A stretch of 64,000 nucleotides of DNA from Bordetella hinzii LMG 13501 (GCF_001548475.1 NZ_LRUJ01000001.1:217937-281936), one strand, 5' to 3'; shown: positions 16,657-24,792, counted from the first letter of the stretch. Numbers and translations are program-made. Notes: generated by a model from the letters alone, not told the origin.

Positions 16657-18174
16657 ATGACGCTGTTTACGACCGACTACCTGGAGTACTACCTGACGCT
16701 CGTGTCCTGGGTGGTCCACAATGGCATCTGGTCGGTGCTGGTCGCCAGCGGCATGTTCGCAATCCCGTTCCTGGCGATCGTCATCCAGGAATGGCTGAAG
16801 GCCCGCGCGGAAGGCGCCGACGAGGGCAACAAGGGCGTGCTGTCCTCGGCCCGCATCGAGAACCGCGTCTTCGTCGCCATCGTGGTGATCATGTTCGCGG
16901 GCATTCCCTTCATTGATGTCGATTTCAACACCATCAAGTACGACCGCTCGCGTTCGACCCAGTGCCAGGTGAATTTCCCGGAGCCGACCGATACCGGCTG
17001 GTCGCAATCGTTCAGCACGATCAACAACCAATCGGCCAAGGTGCCCGTGTGGTGGTTCGCCATGCACGCGATCTCGCGCGCGATCACCGGCGCCTCGGTC
17101 GCGGCCATTCCCTGCGGCACCGACCTGCGGCAGATCCGCATGGACATCGACGCGACCCGCATCGACGACCCGGTGCTGGCCCAGGAGGTCAGCGACTTCA
17201 CCCGCGACTGCTACGGCCCCGCCCGCGCCAAGCTGTTCATGACCCGGCCCAGCCTGAGCGAGGTGCAGATGCACGACGTCACCTGGATCGGTTCCAGCTA
17301 CTTCGTCGGCACCGCCGGCTTCTACGACAGCTACCGCTCCAGGACACCGCGCGATGCCTGGCCGTTCGACGCCACGCGCGACGCCGGCCTGGCCCAGGTG
17401 CCCGGCGGGGGCGGCTACCCGACCTGCCGGCAGTGGTGGTCCGACGGCGGCCACGGCCTGCGGGCACGACTGCTGGCCCAGGTCGATCCCAGCCTGCTGA
17501 CGCGACTGGCCGGCTGGGCGGGCTTCCTGAGCCAGGCCGAGATCAACGACTCGGTGATCCGCGCCGTCGCCAGCCCTCGCCAGCAGAAGCTCAACCAGGG
17601 GGCGGTCTACACGGACTACGGTGGCCAGATCGACATGACGCTGCCCAACATCGTCACCCGCGCCGCCAGCGACGTGGGGCTGACCGTCGGATCACTGGGC
17701 TATTTCCCGGCGATGGACGTGGTGCGGCAGGCGCTGCCGATGGTGCTGTCCCTGCTCAAGATGGCGCTGGTCATCTGCATCCCGCTGGTGCTGCTGATCG
17801 GCACCTATGACCTCAAGACCGTGGTCACGGTGAGCGTGGTGCAGTTCGCGCTGTTCTTCACCGACTTCTGGTTCCAACTCGCCCGCTGGATCGACTCGAC
17901 GATCCTCGATGCGCTCTACGGCTGGGGGTGGGGCTGGAACCGGCCGCACACGAACTTCGATCCGCTGGTAGGCCTCAACAACACCTTCGGGGACATGCTG
18001 CTGAACTTCGTGATGGCGACTATGTTCCTGGTGCTCCCGGCATTCTGGATTGGAGCATTGACTTGGGCAGGGATTCGGGCCGGAACTGTCGCAAACGCGT
18101 TCTCGGCAGGCACCAAAGACGCGGGCAACGCAGGCGGCAAGGGGCCAGGCGTCATGTCGAGGAAGCTGAAATGA
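16657..18174 (+). CDS. traG: Conjugal transfer protein with TraG N-terminal domain
   Basis: This 505-residue inner-membrane protein matches the N-terminal domain of F-plasmid TraG, a mating pair stabilisation factor. Hydrophobic segments lie at about 20-45, 68-88, 360-415 (MALVICIPLVLLIGTYDL region) and 450-480. Between them is a large periplasmic part with CQVNFPEPTDTGWSQSF and CRQWWSDGGHGLRARLL. It lacks the long C-terminal surface-exclusion region of full TraG, as is usual for ICE versions. It ends the plus-strand conjugation run and converges on the DUF3742 gene. Confidence 0.88.
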   Translation: MTLFTTDYLEYYLTLVSWVVHNGIWSVLVASGMFAIPFLAIVIQEWLKARAEGADEGNKGVLSSARIENRVFVAIVVIMFAGIPFIDVDFNTIKYDRSRSTQCQVNFPEPTDTGWSQSFSTINNQSAKVPVWWFAMHAISRAITGASVAAIPCGTDLRQIRMDIDATRIDDPVLAQEVSDFTRDCYGPARAKLFMTRPSLSEVQMHDVTWIGSSYFVGTAGFYDSYRSRTPRDAWPFDATRDAGLAQVPGGGGYPTCRQWWSDGGHGLRARLLAQVDPSLLTRLAGWAGFLSQAEINDSVIRAVASPRQQKLNQGAVYTDYGGQIDMTLPNIVTRAASDVGLTVGSLGYFPAMDVVRQALPMVLSLLKMALVICIPLVLLIGTYDLKTVVTVSVVQFALFFTDFWFQLARWIDSTILDALYGWGWGWNRPHTNFDPLVGLNNTFGDMLLNFVMATMFLVLPAFWIGALTWAGIRAGTVANAFSAGTKDAGNAGGKGPGVMSRKLK

Positions 18175-18191
18175 CTCAGCGATGAACGGCT

Positions 18192-18569
18192 TCAATCGTC
18201 TTCGCTGTACATCTCGTGAGAGGTGTCGTTGTAGAGGTTTGGATCGTAGCCAGGCGTTTGACGTAGTTCATCCAGACTCGCAGGAAATTGCAGATCGAAA
18301 TCGTCGTCGCCCTCCGGCGTCTGCTCCGCCATCCTGGCAGCCACAACGACGGCGACCAGCAACAGCGCCGCCCAGACCGCGACGTACAGCAACACTCCGA
18401 GGATCGCCAGCTTGATCACCCAGATCAGCACCCTTGCACCGCCCGCCGGCAGTCCCTGCGCCATCAGCCACCGATGTGTCCGACGCTCCGCGCGCAGGCA
18501 ACCGCCCCATACACCGCCCAGCCAGCGGCCGAGTCGCGCTGCGGTGGTCATGCGTGCGGTGTGCTTCAT
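18192..18569 (-). CDS. DUF3742 family ICE protein
   Basis: This 125-residue protein has one strong hydrophobic segment (about 48-75, LIWVIKLAILGVLLYVAVWA) and an acidic C-terminal tail (DDDFDLQF and SEDD at the end). An alternative start is seven codons in. DUF3742 proteins typically follow traG in ICEclc-like elements, as here, on the opposite strand. The function is unknown; the topology suggests an inner-membrane anchor with a short acidic cytoplasmic tail. Confidence 0.85.
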   Translation of the reverse strand: MKHTARMTTAARLGRWLGGVWGGCLRAERRTHRWLMAQGLPAGGARVLIWVIKLAILGVLLYVAVWAALLLVAVVVAARMAEQTPEGDDDFDLQFPASLDELRQTPGYDPNLYNDTSHEMYSEDD

Positions 18570-18625
18570 GGTTGGCTACCTCATGGTCGTTCCACGGTCG
18601 TTGGGCAAGGTGATGCCGGTTTCCT

Positions 18626-19039
18626 TCATGCCCGCCGCGCCGCGAATGCTTCGGCGGTCATGATCAAGCCGGGAAAGTCCTCTCGCATGGCGAGAATGTC
18701 TGCATCGCCCGTGATCAGCGCATCCGCCTTGCCGACATGCGCGAGCACCAGGAACACCTGATCCTTCTCGTCGCGGCAGACTGGCAGGTCTGGCCATGGC
18801 GCCGGCAGTTCCACCACATCGGCGTAGGGCAGAAAGTCCGCCAGCAACTCCTGCTGTTCCAAGTTCGACAGCTTGAACTTGGGATAGGCCAGGACGCGCA
18901 GCAGTTCGCTGGCCGTCTCCCGGCAGACCAGCGGCTGCAACTGCTGTTGCTGCCAGGCTTGCCGCATCCAGGCCAAGCGTCCTGCATTGAAGATCAGCGC
19001 CGACAGCACGATGTTGGTGTCGAGCACGACCCTGCGCAT
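18626..19039 (-). CDS. PIN-domain toxin of an AbrB/PIN toxin-antitoxin pair
   Basis: This 137-residue PIN-domain ribonuclease of the COG1569-type family starts MRRVVLDTNIVLSALIFN with the first catalytic Asp. It has the Glu in RETASELLRVL and acidic residues in CRDEKDQVFLVLA and ALITGDADIL, so the metal site is complete. It starts one base inside the antitoxin stop (TGATG), showing coupling. The pair probably stabilises the ICE. The nearest alternative is a VapC-type enzyme; the genetic partner here is an AbrB-fold antitoxin. Confidence 0.87.
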   Translation of the reverse strand: MRRVVLDTNIVLSALIFNAGRLAWMRQAWQQQQLQPLVCRETASELLRVLAYPKFKLSNLEQQELLADFLPYADVVELPAPWPDLPVCRDEKDQVFLVLAHVGKADALITGDADILAMREDFPGLIMTAEAFAARRA

Positions 19040-19257
19040 CAGCGCCGTGCCCAGGCCACGGCATCCTCGACGTCCTGCTCGGTGATCCCGAGTTGCTCCA
19101 GCTTCTCGCGCACGGCCTGGGCTTTCTGGACCCGCACGGGGGTCAGGACGATCCGACCGCCCTCGACGGTCACGTCGAAGTACTCCGCCGCATCCACGCC
19201 GGACACGGCCGCCTTGGGCAGTGTGATCTGATTTTTCGAAGTGAGCTTGGCAAGCAT
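19039..19257 (-). CDS. AbrB/MazE-fold antitoxin
   Basis: The 72-residue product starts MLAKLTSKNQITLPKAAVSG, the swapped-hairpin AbrB DNA-binding motif at residues 1-45, followed by a C-terminal helix (about 46-72) that would wrap the toxin. It precedes the PIN gene with a one-base overlap, in standard antitoxin-first order. A GGAGG ribosome-binding site sits 8 bp before the start. Repeats upstream (19269-19297) probably form its autoregulatory operator. Confidence 0.87.
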   Translation of the reverse strand: MLAKLTSKNQITLPKAAVSGVDAAEYFDVTVEGGRIVLTPVRVQKAQAVREKLEQLGITEQDVEDAVAWARR

Positions 19258-19268
19258 GGAAGGCCTCC

Positions 19269-19297
19269 GTAAGTTTCAAAGGAAATCTTACTTCCTT
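19269..19297. promoter_or_regulatory. Candidate operator of the AbrB/PIN pair
   Basis: Upstream of the antitoxin are nested inverted repeats: GTAAG at 19269-19273 with CTTAC at 19287-19291, and AAGGAA at 19279-19284 with TTCCTT at 19292-19297. On the minus strand the site contains a GAAGTAAG/AAGTAAGG direct repeat. The position fits autoregulation by the AbrB-fold protein. This is read from sequence only. Confidence 0.5.
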
Positions 19298-19299
19298 AC

Positions 19300-19586
19300 T
19301 TCATTCTCGACAAGCAGCCTTCGGGCGCAGGGGTTTCAGGGCCTGCTGCGCTTTCAGCGCCGGTTGAAACGGCCTGATCCGGTGAAAACACAGTGCCTGT
19401 TCCGCCCGATCCTGGAGCGCACCGGCTCCACATTGATTGCGGCACACGAAGCCGACTGCCCCTATATCAAAGGGCTTGTCGAAGGCCAAAGGGCTGGGAT
19501 GGAGCAAGGGAATGGCCTCAAGGGGAAAGGCCCTACCCGAAAAGGCCAAAAGGCTCCTCCGGCCAGCCCATCACCAGGATGTCGCC
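19300..19586. other. Repeat-rich region upstream of the relaxase, candidate oriT
   Basis: This non-coding stretch before mobH has a hairpin TGGAGC-GCACCG-GCTCCA (19413-19430), an inverted GTTTCA/TGAAAC pair around 19343-19375, and four to five purine-rich AAAGGGC/AAAGGCC repeats between about 19470 and 19555. In ICEclc an origin of transfer lies upstream of the relaxase gene, so this is a plausible oriT and mobH leader. No nic site can be identified by eye. Confidence 0.4.
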
Positions 19587-21431
19587 ATGCTTTCGCTGTT
19601 CCAGCGCAAACGGGTGCCGCTGGCCACCGCCACCGCGCCACCTCCTGTCGAGCCTGCCAAAGGGCTGACGCCACCGCAGTCGGCCACATCGCTGCTGGCG
19701 GAGCCGCGCCGGCAGCGACTGCTGGAACACATCTGGCAGCGCACCTCGCTGTCGCGTCGGCAGTTCCGCTCGCTGTACCTGGCGCCGCTGGAGCGCTACG
19801 CCGAGTTGGTCCAGCAGTTCCCGGCCTCGGAGGCGCATCACCATGCCTGGCCGGGCGGCATGCTGGACCACGGCCTGGAGATCGTGGCCTACGCGCTCAA
19901 ACTGAGGCAGTCCCACTTGCTCCCGGCCGGCGCCTCGCCCGAGGCCCAGGCCGCGCAAGCCGAGGCCTGGACCGCCGGGACCGCCTACGCCGCGTTGCTG
20001 CACGACATTGGCAAGATCGCGGTCGACCTGCACGTCGAGCAGGCCGATGGCCTGGTCTGGCACCCCTGGCACGGGCCGCTGCGGCAGCCGTACCGCTTTC
20101 GTTACCGGACGGATCGCGAGTACCGGCTGCATGGCGCCGCCACGGGACTGCTCTACACCCGTGTGCTCGATGCCGGCATCCTCGACTGGCTGAGCGACTA
20201 CCAGGACCTGTGGTCGGCGCTGCTGTACGTGCTGGCGGGCCAGTACGAGCATGCCGGCACGCTGGGAGAGCTGGTCGTCAAGGCTGACCAGGCATCGGTG
20301 GCCCTGGCGCTCGGCGGTGATCCGGCCAGGGCGATGGCGGCGCCGAAGCATGCGTTGCAGCGCAAGCTGCTGGATGGTCTGCGCTACCTGCTGCGCGAGG
20401 AATTCAAGCTGAACCAGCCTGGCGGCCCGTCGGATGGGTGGCTGACCCCGGAGGCACTCTGGCTCGTCAGCAAGACAGTCAGCGACAAGCTGCGCGCACA
20501 CCTCCTGTCGCAGGGCATCGAAGGCATTCCATCGAACAACACCGCCGTCTTCACGGTGCTCCAGGACCATGGCATCGTGCAGCCCGCCCCGGATGGGAAG
20601 GCGATCTGGCGGGCGACAGTCACGAGCGGCACCGGCTGGTCCCACAGCTTTACCTTCCTGCGCCTGTCGCCGGCCTTGATTTGGGAGTCGGGCGAGCGTC
20701 CCGCACCGTTCTCCGGCACGGTCACCACGGAAGAGCCCCTCCCTGGCGATGAGACAGCGCCGGCCTCCGCCGGCATCCCGGCCACCTCACCGTCTCCTGG
20801 GGTGGCGGATTCCCCGGCCGGGATCGCGGACCCGGTCTCCGATCTGCTGTCGATGCTTGATGCGTCCGACGCAGCCACCACCAGTGCATCGTCCGCCAGC
20901 GCGGAACCGCCATCACCATCCGCCGCCGCAACTGCGGCAGTGACTCATTTGTCGCCGACCAGTCCTGCCACCATGCCGGCTCCCACGAAGGCCACGCCGT
21001 CCGGGGAAGACTTCATTGCCTGGCTCAAGCAAGGCATCGAATCGCGCAAGCTCATCATCAACGATGCGAAGGCACTGGTGCATACCGTCGATGGCACGGC
21101 GTACCTGGTCAGCCCCGGCGTTTTCCAGCGCTACGTGCAGGAACATCCGGAGATCCAGGTGCTGGCCCGGCAGGACAATCTGCACGACTGGCAATGGGTG
21201 CAAAAGCGCTTCGAGAAGCTGGGACTGCACCGCAAACAGGACAGCGGCCTGAACATCTGGACCTGCGAAGTCACCGGGCCGCGCAAGTCGCGGCGGTTGC
21301 ACGGCTATCTGTTGGCGACGCCTTCGACATTGTTCGCGGAAGTCCCGCCGGACAACCCCTACCTGTCCCTGGCGCGGAATTCAGCGCCCCCGGGCACAAC
21401 GCATGCCAGATGCCTGCGACCAGATGACTGA
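19587..21431 (+). CDS. mobH: MobH-family relaxase (TraI_2 domain)
   Basis: This 614-residue protein nicks oriT and pilots single-stranded ICE DNA during conjugation. The N-terminal TraI_2 domain (about 30-300) has the HD-type metal motifs EAHHHAWPGGMLDHGLEI and ALLHDIGKIAV of MobH relaxases. A Pro/Ala/Ser-rich linker covers about 380-460, and a C-terminal domain (about 470-590, EDFIAWLKQGIESRKLIIND) is shared by ICE relaxases. The start at 19587 (MLSLFQRKRVP) matches the usual length, so the longer frame was not used. Conjugation genes upstream and the integrase downstream fit. Confidence 0.92.
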   Translation: MLSLFQRKRVPLATATAPPPVEPAKGLTPPQSATSLLAEPRRQRLLEHIWQRTSLSRRQFRSLYLAPLERYAELVQQFPASEAHHHAWPGGMLDHGLEIVAYALKLRQSHLLPAGASPEAQAAQAEAWTAGTAYAALLHDIGKIAVDLHVEQADGLVWHPWHGPLRQPYRFRYRTDREYRLHGAATGLLYTRVLDAGILDWLSDYQDLWSALLYVLAGQYEHAGTLGELVVKADQASVALALGGDPARAMAAPKHALQRKLLDGLRYLLREEFKLNQPGGPSDGWLTPEALWLVSKTVSDKLRAHLLSQGIEGIPSNNTAVFTVLQDHGIVQPAPDGKAIWRATVTSGTGWSHSFTFLRLSPALIWESGERPAPFSGTVTTEEPLPGDETAPASAGIPATSPSPGVADSPAGIADPVSDLLSMLDASDAATTSASSASAEPPSPSAAATAAVTHLSPTSPATMPAPTKATPSGEDFIAWLKQGIESRKLIINDAKALVHTVDGTAYLVSPGVFQRYVQEHPEIQVLARQDNLHDWQWVQKRFEKLGLHRKQDSGLNIWTCEVTGPRKSRRLHGYLLATPSTLFAEVPPDNPYLSLARNSAPPGTTHARCLRPDD

Positions 21432-21454
21432 CCGGCCAAGCCCGCGTTGCCGGG

Positions 21455-21754
21455 CTATTCGATGGTGTCCTGTTCCCCGGACAGTCGCGATTCGGTCGCG
21501 GCCATCAGTGCCGCGGCCGAGCACCCCAGCCCCTTCGCGATCCGCAGGATCAACACCAGCGTGGGCATGTGCTCGCCGCGCTCGATCTTGCCCATGTGCG
21601 ACCGGGCGATGCCCGCCTGTTCCGCGAGCACCTCCTGCGCCAGCCCCTGCGCAGACCGGGCCTCGCGCACGGCAACGCCGAAAGCGCGCGCTGGCTCGCT
21701 TTCATAGGTTCTTGTCCCTGCGGGTCTGCCGCGTTGCACCGATCGCTTCTGCAT
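21455..21754 (-). CDS. XRE-family helix-turn-helix regulator
   Basis: This 99-residue protein has a Cro/CI-type helix-turn-helix at about 28-85 (REARSAQGLAQEVLAEQAGI, then MGKIERGEHMP). The N-terminus is basic (MQKRSVQRGRPAGTR). It is divergent from the LysR-domain gene and shares a 104-bp promoter region with a TTAAAC direct repeat. A XRE gene between relaxase and integrase is common in this ICE family, so it probably controls excision or transfer genes. That role is inferred. Confidence 0.88.
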   Translation of the reverse strand: MQKRSVQRGRPAGTRTYESEPARAFGVAVREARSAQGLAQEVLAEQAGIARSHMGKIERGEHMPTLVLILRIAKGLGCSAAALMAATESRLSGEQDTIE

Positions 21755-21782
21755 CAGCAGAAGCGTCACGCGCCAAGCGGAT

Positions 21783-21798
21783 TTAAACCACGTTAAAC
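21783..21798. promoter_or_regulatory. TTAAAC direct repeat in the XRE / LysR-domain promoter region
   Basis: TTAAAC occurs at 21783-21788 and 21793-21798, a 10-bp period that places both copies on one helix face. It is 29 bp upstream of the XRE start. It may be the XRE operator, but two short copies are weak evidence. Confidence 0.35.
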
Positions 21799-21858
21799 TT
21801 ATCTCATTGACTGGTCGTGCCCGGTTTTTTCCAGTGTCGGCGTTGTGCAGGTGACACG

Positions 21859-22482
21859 ATGATCGCTTCCGATCCTTTGAACATTGCCCTGTCGGACTGC
21901 CTGGCCTATCCCCGGTTGTCGGTGCCGATGGCGGAACATCGCCGGCGCCATCCGAACCACCCCATTCGCCTTCATGAAGAACGCCTGGAGGATCTGCATC
22001 GAGGACTGCTCGCGGGGGCTTTCGAGGCAGGCCTCTGCCAGTCGCCCGCAGCACCGGAAGGCATCGATGTCCGCCCCGTCTGGCAAGACGCGCTGGCATT
22101 GGCCGTGTCGGCCCACCACCCCTTGCTGGCGTTCGCGTCAGTGTCCCTGGAGCAGGCCGCCGACAACCCGTGGATCGCCCTGGATGCCCGCGACTTTGTG
22201 GGCTACTGCGGGCAGATCGACACGCTGCTGATGGCGGCCGGCGTCTTCCCCTCGGACGTCACGACGGCCACCTCGTTCGGGTTGATGATGACCTTGGTGG
22301 CCGCCGGCTACGGTGTCTGCCTCGCACCCGTCGCCCGCATCGAGGGCCATCGTCCCCTGGGCGTTTTCCAGCGTCCGTTGCAAGAGGGAGCGCTGACGCT
22401 CACCACGTACTTCCTGAGCCGTCGAAATACGGACAGCACCCGCCTGGAGCCGTTCTTCCAAGCGCTCCAGGCAAACGCCTGA
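21859..22482 (+). CDS. LysR effector-binding domain protein lacking the helix-turn-helix
   Basis: This 207-residue protein begins MIASDPLNIALSDCLAYPRL directly at the effector-domain start. It lacks the roughly 85-residue DNA-binding part of LysR proteins. The rest of the periplasmic-binding-like fold is intact (SAHHPLLAFASVSLEQA, LMMTLVAAGYGVCLAPVARI). The frame upstream to 21817 contains no helix-turn-helix and the divergent XRE gene occupies that side. It shares motifs with the full LysR at 3103-4011. It may bind a ligand or form inactive heterodimers; the role is unknown. Confidence 0.8.
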   Translation: MIASDPLNIALSDCLAYPRLSVPMAEHRRRHPNHPIRLHEERLEDLHRGLLAGAFEAGLCQSPAAPEGIDVRPVWQDALALAVSAHHPLLAFASVSLEQAADNPWIALDARDFVGYCGQIDTLLMAAGVFPSDVTTATSFGLMMTLVAAGYGVCLAPVARIEGHRPLGVFQRPLQEGALTLTTYFLSRRNTDSTRLEPFFQALQANA

Positions 22483-22509
22483 CCGAACTTCGACGCGACC
22501 CTGGCTTCA

Positions 22510-24435
22510 TCAGACTCTAGGCGTCGCTTCGGCGGCATCGGCAGCGACGGCTTCGCGCACCAGCCGCTGCACGCCTTGCCGGACCTGCTCAGGGAACTCG
22601 GTCGTCACGACTGGCTCGCTCGCCTGCATGCACTGTGCGGCCACCAACCGCGCGGCAAGGTGCAGGTTCGTTGGATTGACGGCTTCGATGGCCGGCCGTG
22701 TCCCGAGAGCCTCGTACGAGCGCAGAAGAGCGTGGTAGATGTCCCAGGTGTCGATACCCCGTGGCAGTTGCTTCAGGACGGACTGGACCAGCCTGCGCTT
22801 GAGCGGATCGAGTTGCCAGTCCGGCACCCGCTGCCCGCGATGCCCCATGTGGATCGACAGCAGGTTGCCGGCCTGGATCTCGTAGGTGATCCAGCGGCGC
22901 GACTTGCCCGCGAGCCTGGCGTAGTCCGCCACCGAGAGGTTGTGTGGTGCCTCGAAGGTCTCCAGCACTTGCAGGCGTTCGCGCTGCGCCTCCGACAGGC
23001 GCGGCCGTGCGTACTCGGGCATGCGCACGGCCGACAGCCGCTGCACCGATGCCGGCGCTTCAAGTTGGTCGGGCGTTGGCGCGGTCACGATCAGTTGCGG
23101 CGCAGTGAGGTCGACCACCGGAGACTGCACGGCCGCCTGGCCGGCGATGGTCGGCAGGCCCTGAAGCGTGATGGTCAGATGCCGGCTGGCAACCTCGACC
23201 TGGTTCTGCTCGAACAGGTCCAGGCGATCGGCCCAGTCCTGCATCATGACACGGCGCTGCTCGACGTATTCGGCATGGTTGTAGGTCGCGCTGATCCTGT
23301 CTGGATCGGCATGCGAGAGCTGGGCGTCCACCCACTTCTTCGGGTAGCCGAGTTCATTCAGCGCCGTCGAGATCGTTGCCCGGATGCCATGCCCCGTGAG
23401 TTGGTCCTCGTAGCCCATGCGCTTGAGCGCGGCGTTGAGCGTGTTCTCGCTGATCGGGTTCTTCAGGCACCAGTCGCCGGGGATGAGATAAACCTGGGCC
23501 GGCTTGAAGTTGTCGAGCAGGTGGCGAACGATCTCCTGCGCCTGCACCGACAGCGGCACGATGTAGGGTGGGATGTCGATCAGGCGCTTGCGCTTCTTCC
23601 TGGTGAGCAGCTTGCGCTGCTTGAGCCTGGCTACGGGGATGATCCACAGGCCCCGGTCGAGGTCGAACTGATCGGGCGTGGCAAAGCGAAGCTCGCCGGT
23701 GCGCACACCGGTGAGCATCAGCAGCCGGATGCCCAACTGCGTGTTCAGGCGCCCGCGGTACTTGCGCAGCGTCTGCAGCATGGCCGGCAACTCGTGCATG
23801 CGCAGGAACGGGTTGTGTTCGACCGGCGGCAAGGGCAGCGCGACCACTTCCAGGTCCCTGGACGGGTTCTCGCCCATGTTGGGGATCGCCACCGTTGCGT
23901 AGGTGAACAACTGGGCGAACCAGGTCCTCAGCTTTTCGGCCACCGACAGCGAGCCGCGCTTTTCCACCTTGCCGATGATGTCCAGCAGGTGCGCGCGGGT
24001 GATCTCGTAGATGGTCAGGTGCCGCAGCGATGGGAACACATCTTTCTTGAAGACGCGCCCGATCTGCTCCAGGCTGGTCTGCCGTCCTTCCTCCAGCGAG
24101 AGCCGGCGATGGGCCAGCCATTGCTCGTAGACGGCCATGAAGGTGTGCTCGCCGGCCAGGACGATCGCATGCCGCTTGCGCTTGCGTTCGCTGTGGGGAT
24201 TGACGCCCTTGGCGAGCAGCGAGCGGGCTTCATCGCGAAGCGCACGGGCGTCCTTCAGCGAGAGCGCTGGATACGTGCCAAAGGACATGCGGTCGCGCTT
24301 GCCGCCCCACGAGAAGCGGAAGTGCCACGCCTTTGCACCGGTGGCTGAAACAAAGAGGGAAAGGCCGTCTGTGTCGGCCAGGGTGTACGGTTTGCCGGTC
24401 GCCTTGGCCTGGCGAACCGTGAGGTCCGAAAGCAT
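22510..24435 (-). CDS. ICE tyrosine integrase, P4-type with long C-terminal extension
   Basis: This 641-residue recombinase integrates and excises the element at tRNA-Gly. An N-terminal arm-binding domain (about 1-90, DTDGLSLFVSATGAKAWHFR) is followed by a core-binding domain (about 95-190). The catalytic domain shows R245 (LTGVRTGEL), H349 and R352 (GHGIRATIS), H375 and Y385. Residues 440-641 form an extension like that of the ICEclc integrase, which is of similar size. Transcription points away from the tRNA gene, as expected at this end. The start at 24435 has upstream phased repeats likely to be arm sites. Confidence 0.95.
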   Translation of the reverse strand: MLSDLTVRQAKATGKPYTLADTDGLSLFVSATGAKAWHFRFSWGGKRDRMSFGTYPALSLKDARALRDEARSLLAKGVNPHSERKRKRHAIVLAGEHTFMAVYEQWLAHRRLSLEEGRQTSLEQIGRVFKKDVFPSLRHLTIYEITRAHLLDIIGKVEKRGSLSVAEKLRTWFAQLFTYATVAIPNMGENPSRDLEVVALPLPPVEHNPFLRMHELPAMLQTLRKYRGRLNTQLGIRLLMLTGVRTGELRFATPDQFDLDRGLWIIPVARLKQRKLLTRKKRKRLIDIPPYIVPLSVQAQEIVRHLLDNFKPAQVYLIPGDWCLKNPISENTLNAALKRMGYEDQLTGHGIRATISTALNELGYPKKWVDAQLSHADPDRISATYNHAEYVEQRRVMMQDWADRLDLFEQNQVEVASRHLTITLQGLPTIAGQAAVQSPVVDLTAPQLIVTAPTPDQLEAPASVQRLSAVRMPEYARPRLSEAQRERLQVLETFEAPHNLSVADYARLAGKSRRWITYEIQAGNLLSIHMGHRGQRVPDWQLDPLKRRLVQSVLKQLPRGIDTWDIYHALLRSYEALGTRPAIEAVNPTNLHLAARLVAAQCMQASEPVVTTEFPEQVRQGVQRLVREAVAADAAEATPRV

Positions 24436-24500
24436 GATCCCAACTCCTTGAAAGCGAGTTGAGTGCCATGTTTCCCGTCGGGCCCCGGCTCCCCCAGCAA

Positions 24501-24528
24501 CAATGCGGAACTGGGAAGCTCCGCATTG
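24501..24528. repeat. 9-bp inverted repeat in the integrase-att interval
   Basis: CAATGCGGA at 24501-24509 pairs with TCCGCATTG at 24520-24528 around a 10-base centre. It lies 66 bp upstream of the integrase start and may be part of its promoter control or att structure. The remaining bases between 24436 and 24674 hold no gene. Confidence 0.5.
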
Positions 24529-24568
24529 CGATGTACCACTTAATGTACCGGTTTTGACCGGCTGTCAG

Positions 24569-24592
24569 TGGATTTCGCTGGACGTCACTGGA
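24569..24592. repeat. Helically phased TGGA triad (candidate integrase arm sites)
   Basis: TGGA occurs at 24569, 24579 and 24589, exactly every 10 bp (TGGATTTCGC, TGGACGTCAC, TGGAACGGGT). Phased short repeats between an integrase and its tRNA target suggest arm-type binding or excision factor sites. Binding is inferred. Confidence 0.5.
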
Positions 24593-24641
24593 ACGGGTTT
24601 TCCGAAAAAACCGAACCGTGACAATGACTTGCAGCACTCCA

Positions 24642-24665
24642 TGGACTTCCTTGGAACACCATGGA
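24642..24665. repeat. Second phased TGGA triad beside the tRNA gene
   Basis: TGGA occurs at 24642, 24652 and 24662, again every 10 bp, and once more at 24675 at the tRNA 3' end. It mirrors the triad at 24569-24592, 73 bp away. This is a candidate integrase-binding array next to the crossover site. Confidence 0.5.
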
Positions 24666-24674
24666 AAGTTGAAG

Positions 24675-24697
24675 TGGAGCGGGTGATGGGAATCGAA
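24675..24697. other. Inferred att core (3' end of tRNA-Gly)
   Basis: Integrases of this family recombine within roughly the last 18 bases of tRNA genes. This end of the tRNA, from the CCA (24675-24677) through the T-loop, faces the element. The matching repeat at the other end of the ICE is outside the window, so the exact core is inferred. Confidence 0.6.
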
Positions 24698-24748
24698 CCC
24701 ACGCTTGAGGCTTGGGAAGCCGCCGTTCTACCATTGAACTACACCCGC
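24675..24748 (-). tRNA. tRNA-Gly (anticodon CCC)
   Basis: The minus strand folds as a tRNA: acceptor GCGGGTG with CACCCGC, D arm GTTC/GAAC, anticodon loop TTCCCAA with CCC at 24714-24716, T arm GTGGG-TTCGATT-CCCAT, discriminator T and an encoded CCA at 24675-24677. The length is 74. The anticodon stem (GCGGC against GCCTC) has one C-U mismatch at the second pair, which is unusual but may be native. The ICE integrase sits beside the 3' end, so integration regenerates a full tRNA. Confidence 0.95.
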
Positions 24749-24761
24749 CTTGGGGAGGCTG

Positions 24762-24792
24762 GCGCTGATGCCGGCAGGGCCGGCATCAGCGC
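24762..24792. repeat. 14-bp perfect inverted repeat in the tRNA-Gly 5' leader
   Basis: GCGCTGATGCCGGC (24762-24775) and GCCGGCATCAGCGC (24779-24792) flank a 3-base centre. It lies between the tRNA 5' end and the TATAAT at 24801-24806, so a transcript from that promoter would begin with this very stable hairpin. No T-run follows on either strand, so it is not a standard terminator of the upstream Bug gene. Confidence 0.75.

Larger units (their letters stand above)
1..24697. mobile_element. Integrative and conjugative element, integrase-proximal part (other end outside window)
   Basis: The region carries ICE conjugation proteins of the TIGR03757/03756/03755 and TraG N-terminal families, a MobH relaxase and a large tyrosine integrase that abuts the 3' end of a tRNA-Gly gene. 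This gene order matches ICEclc/PAGI-2-type elements. The inner boundary is set by the tRNA 3' end at 24675 to about 24697; the far end is not in the window. The conjugation cluster is interrupted by about 13 kb of metabolic cargo. Element type and boundary are inferred from gene order and the tRNA position. Confidence 0.9.
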
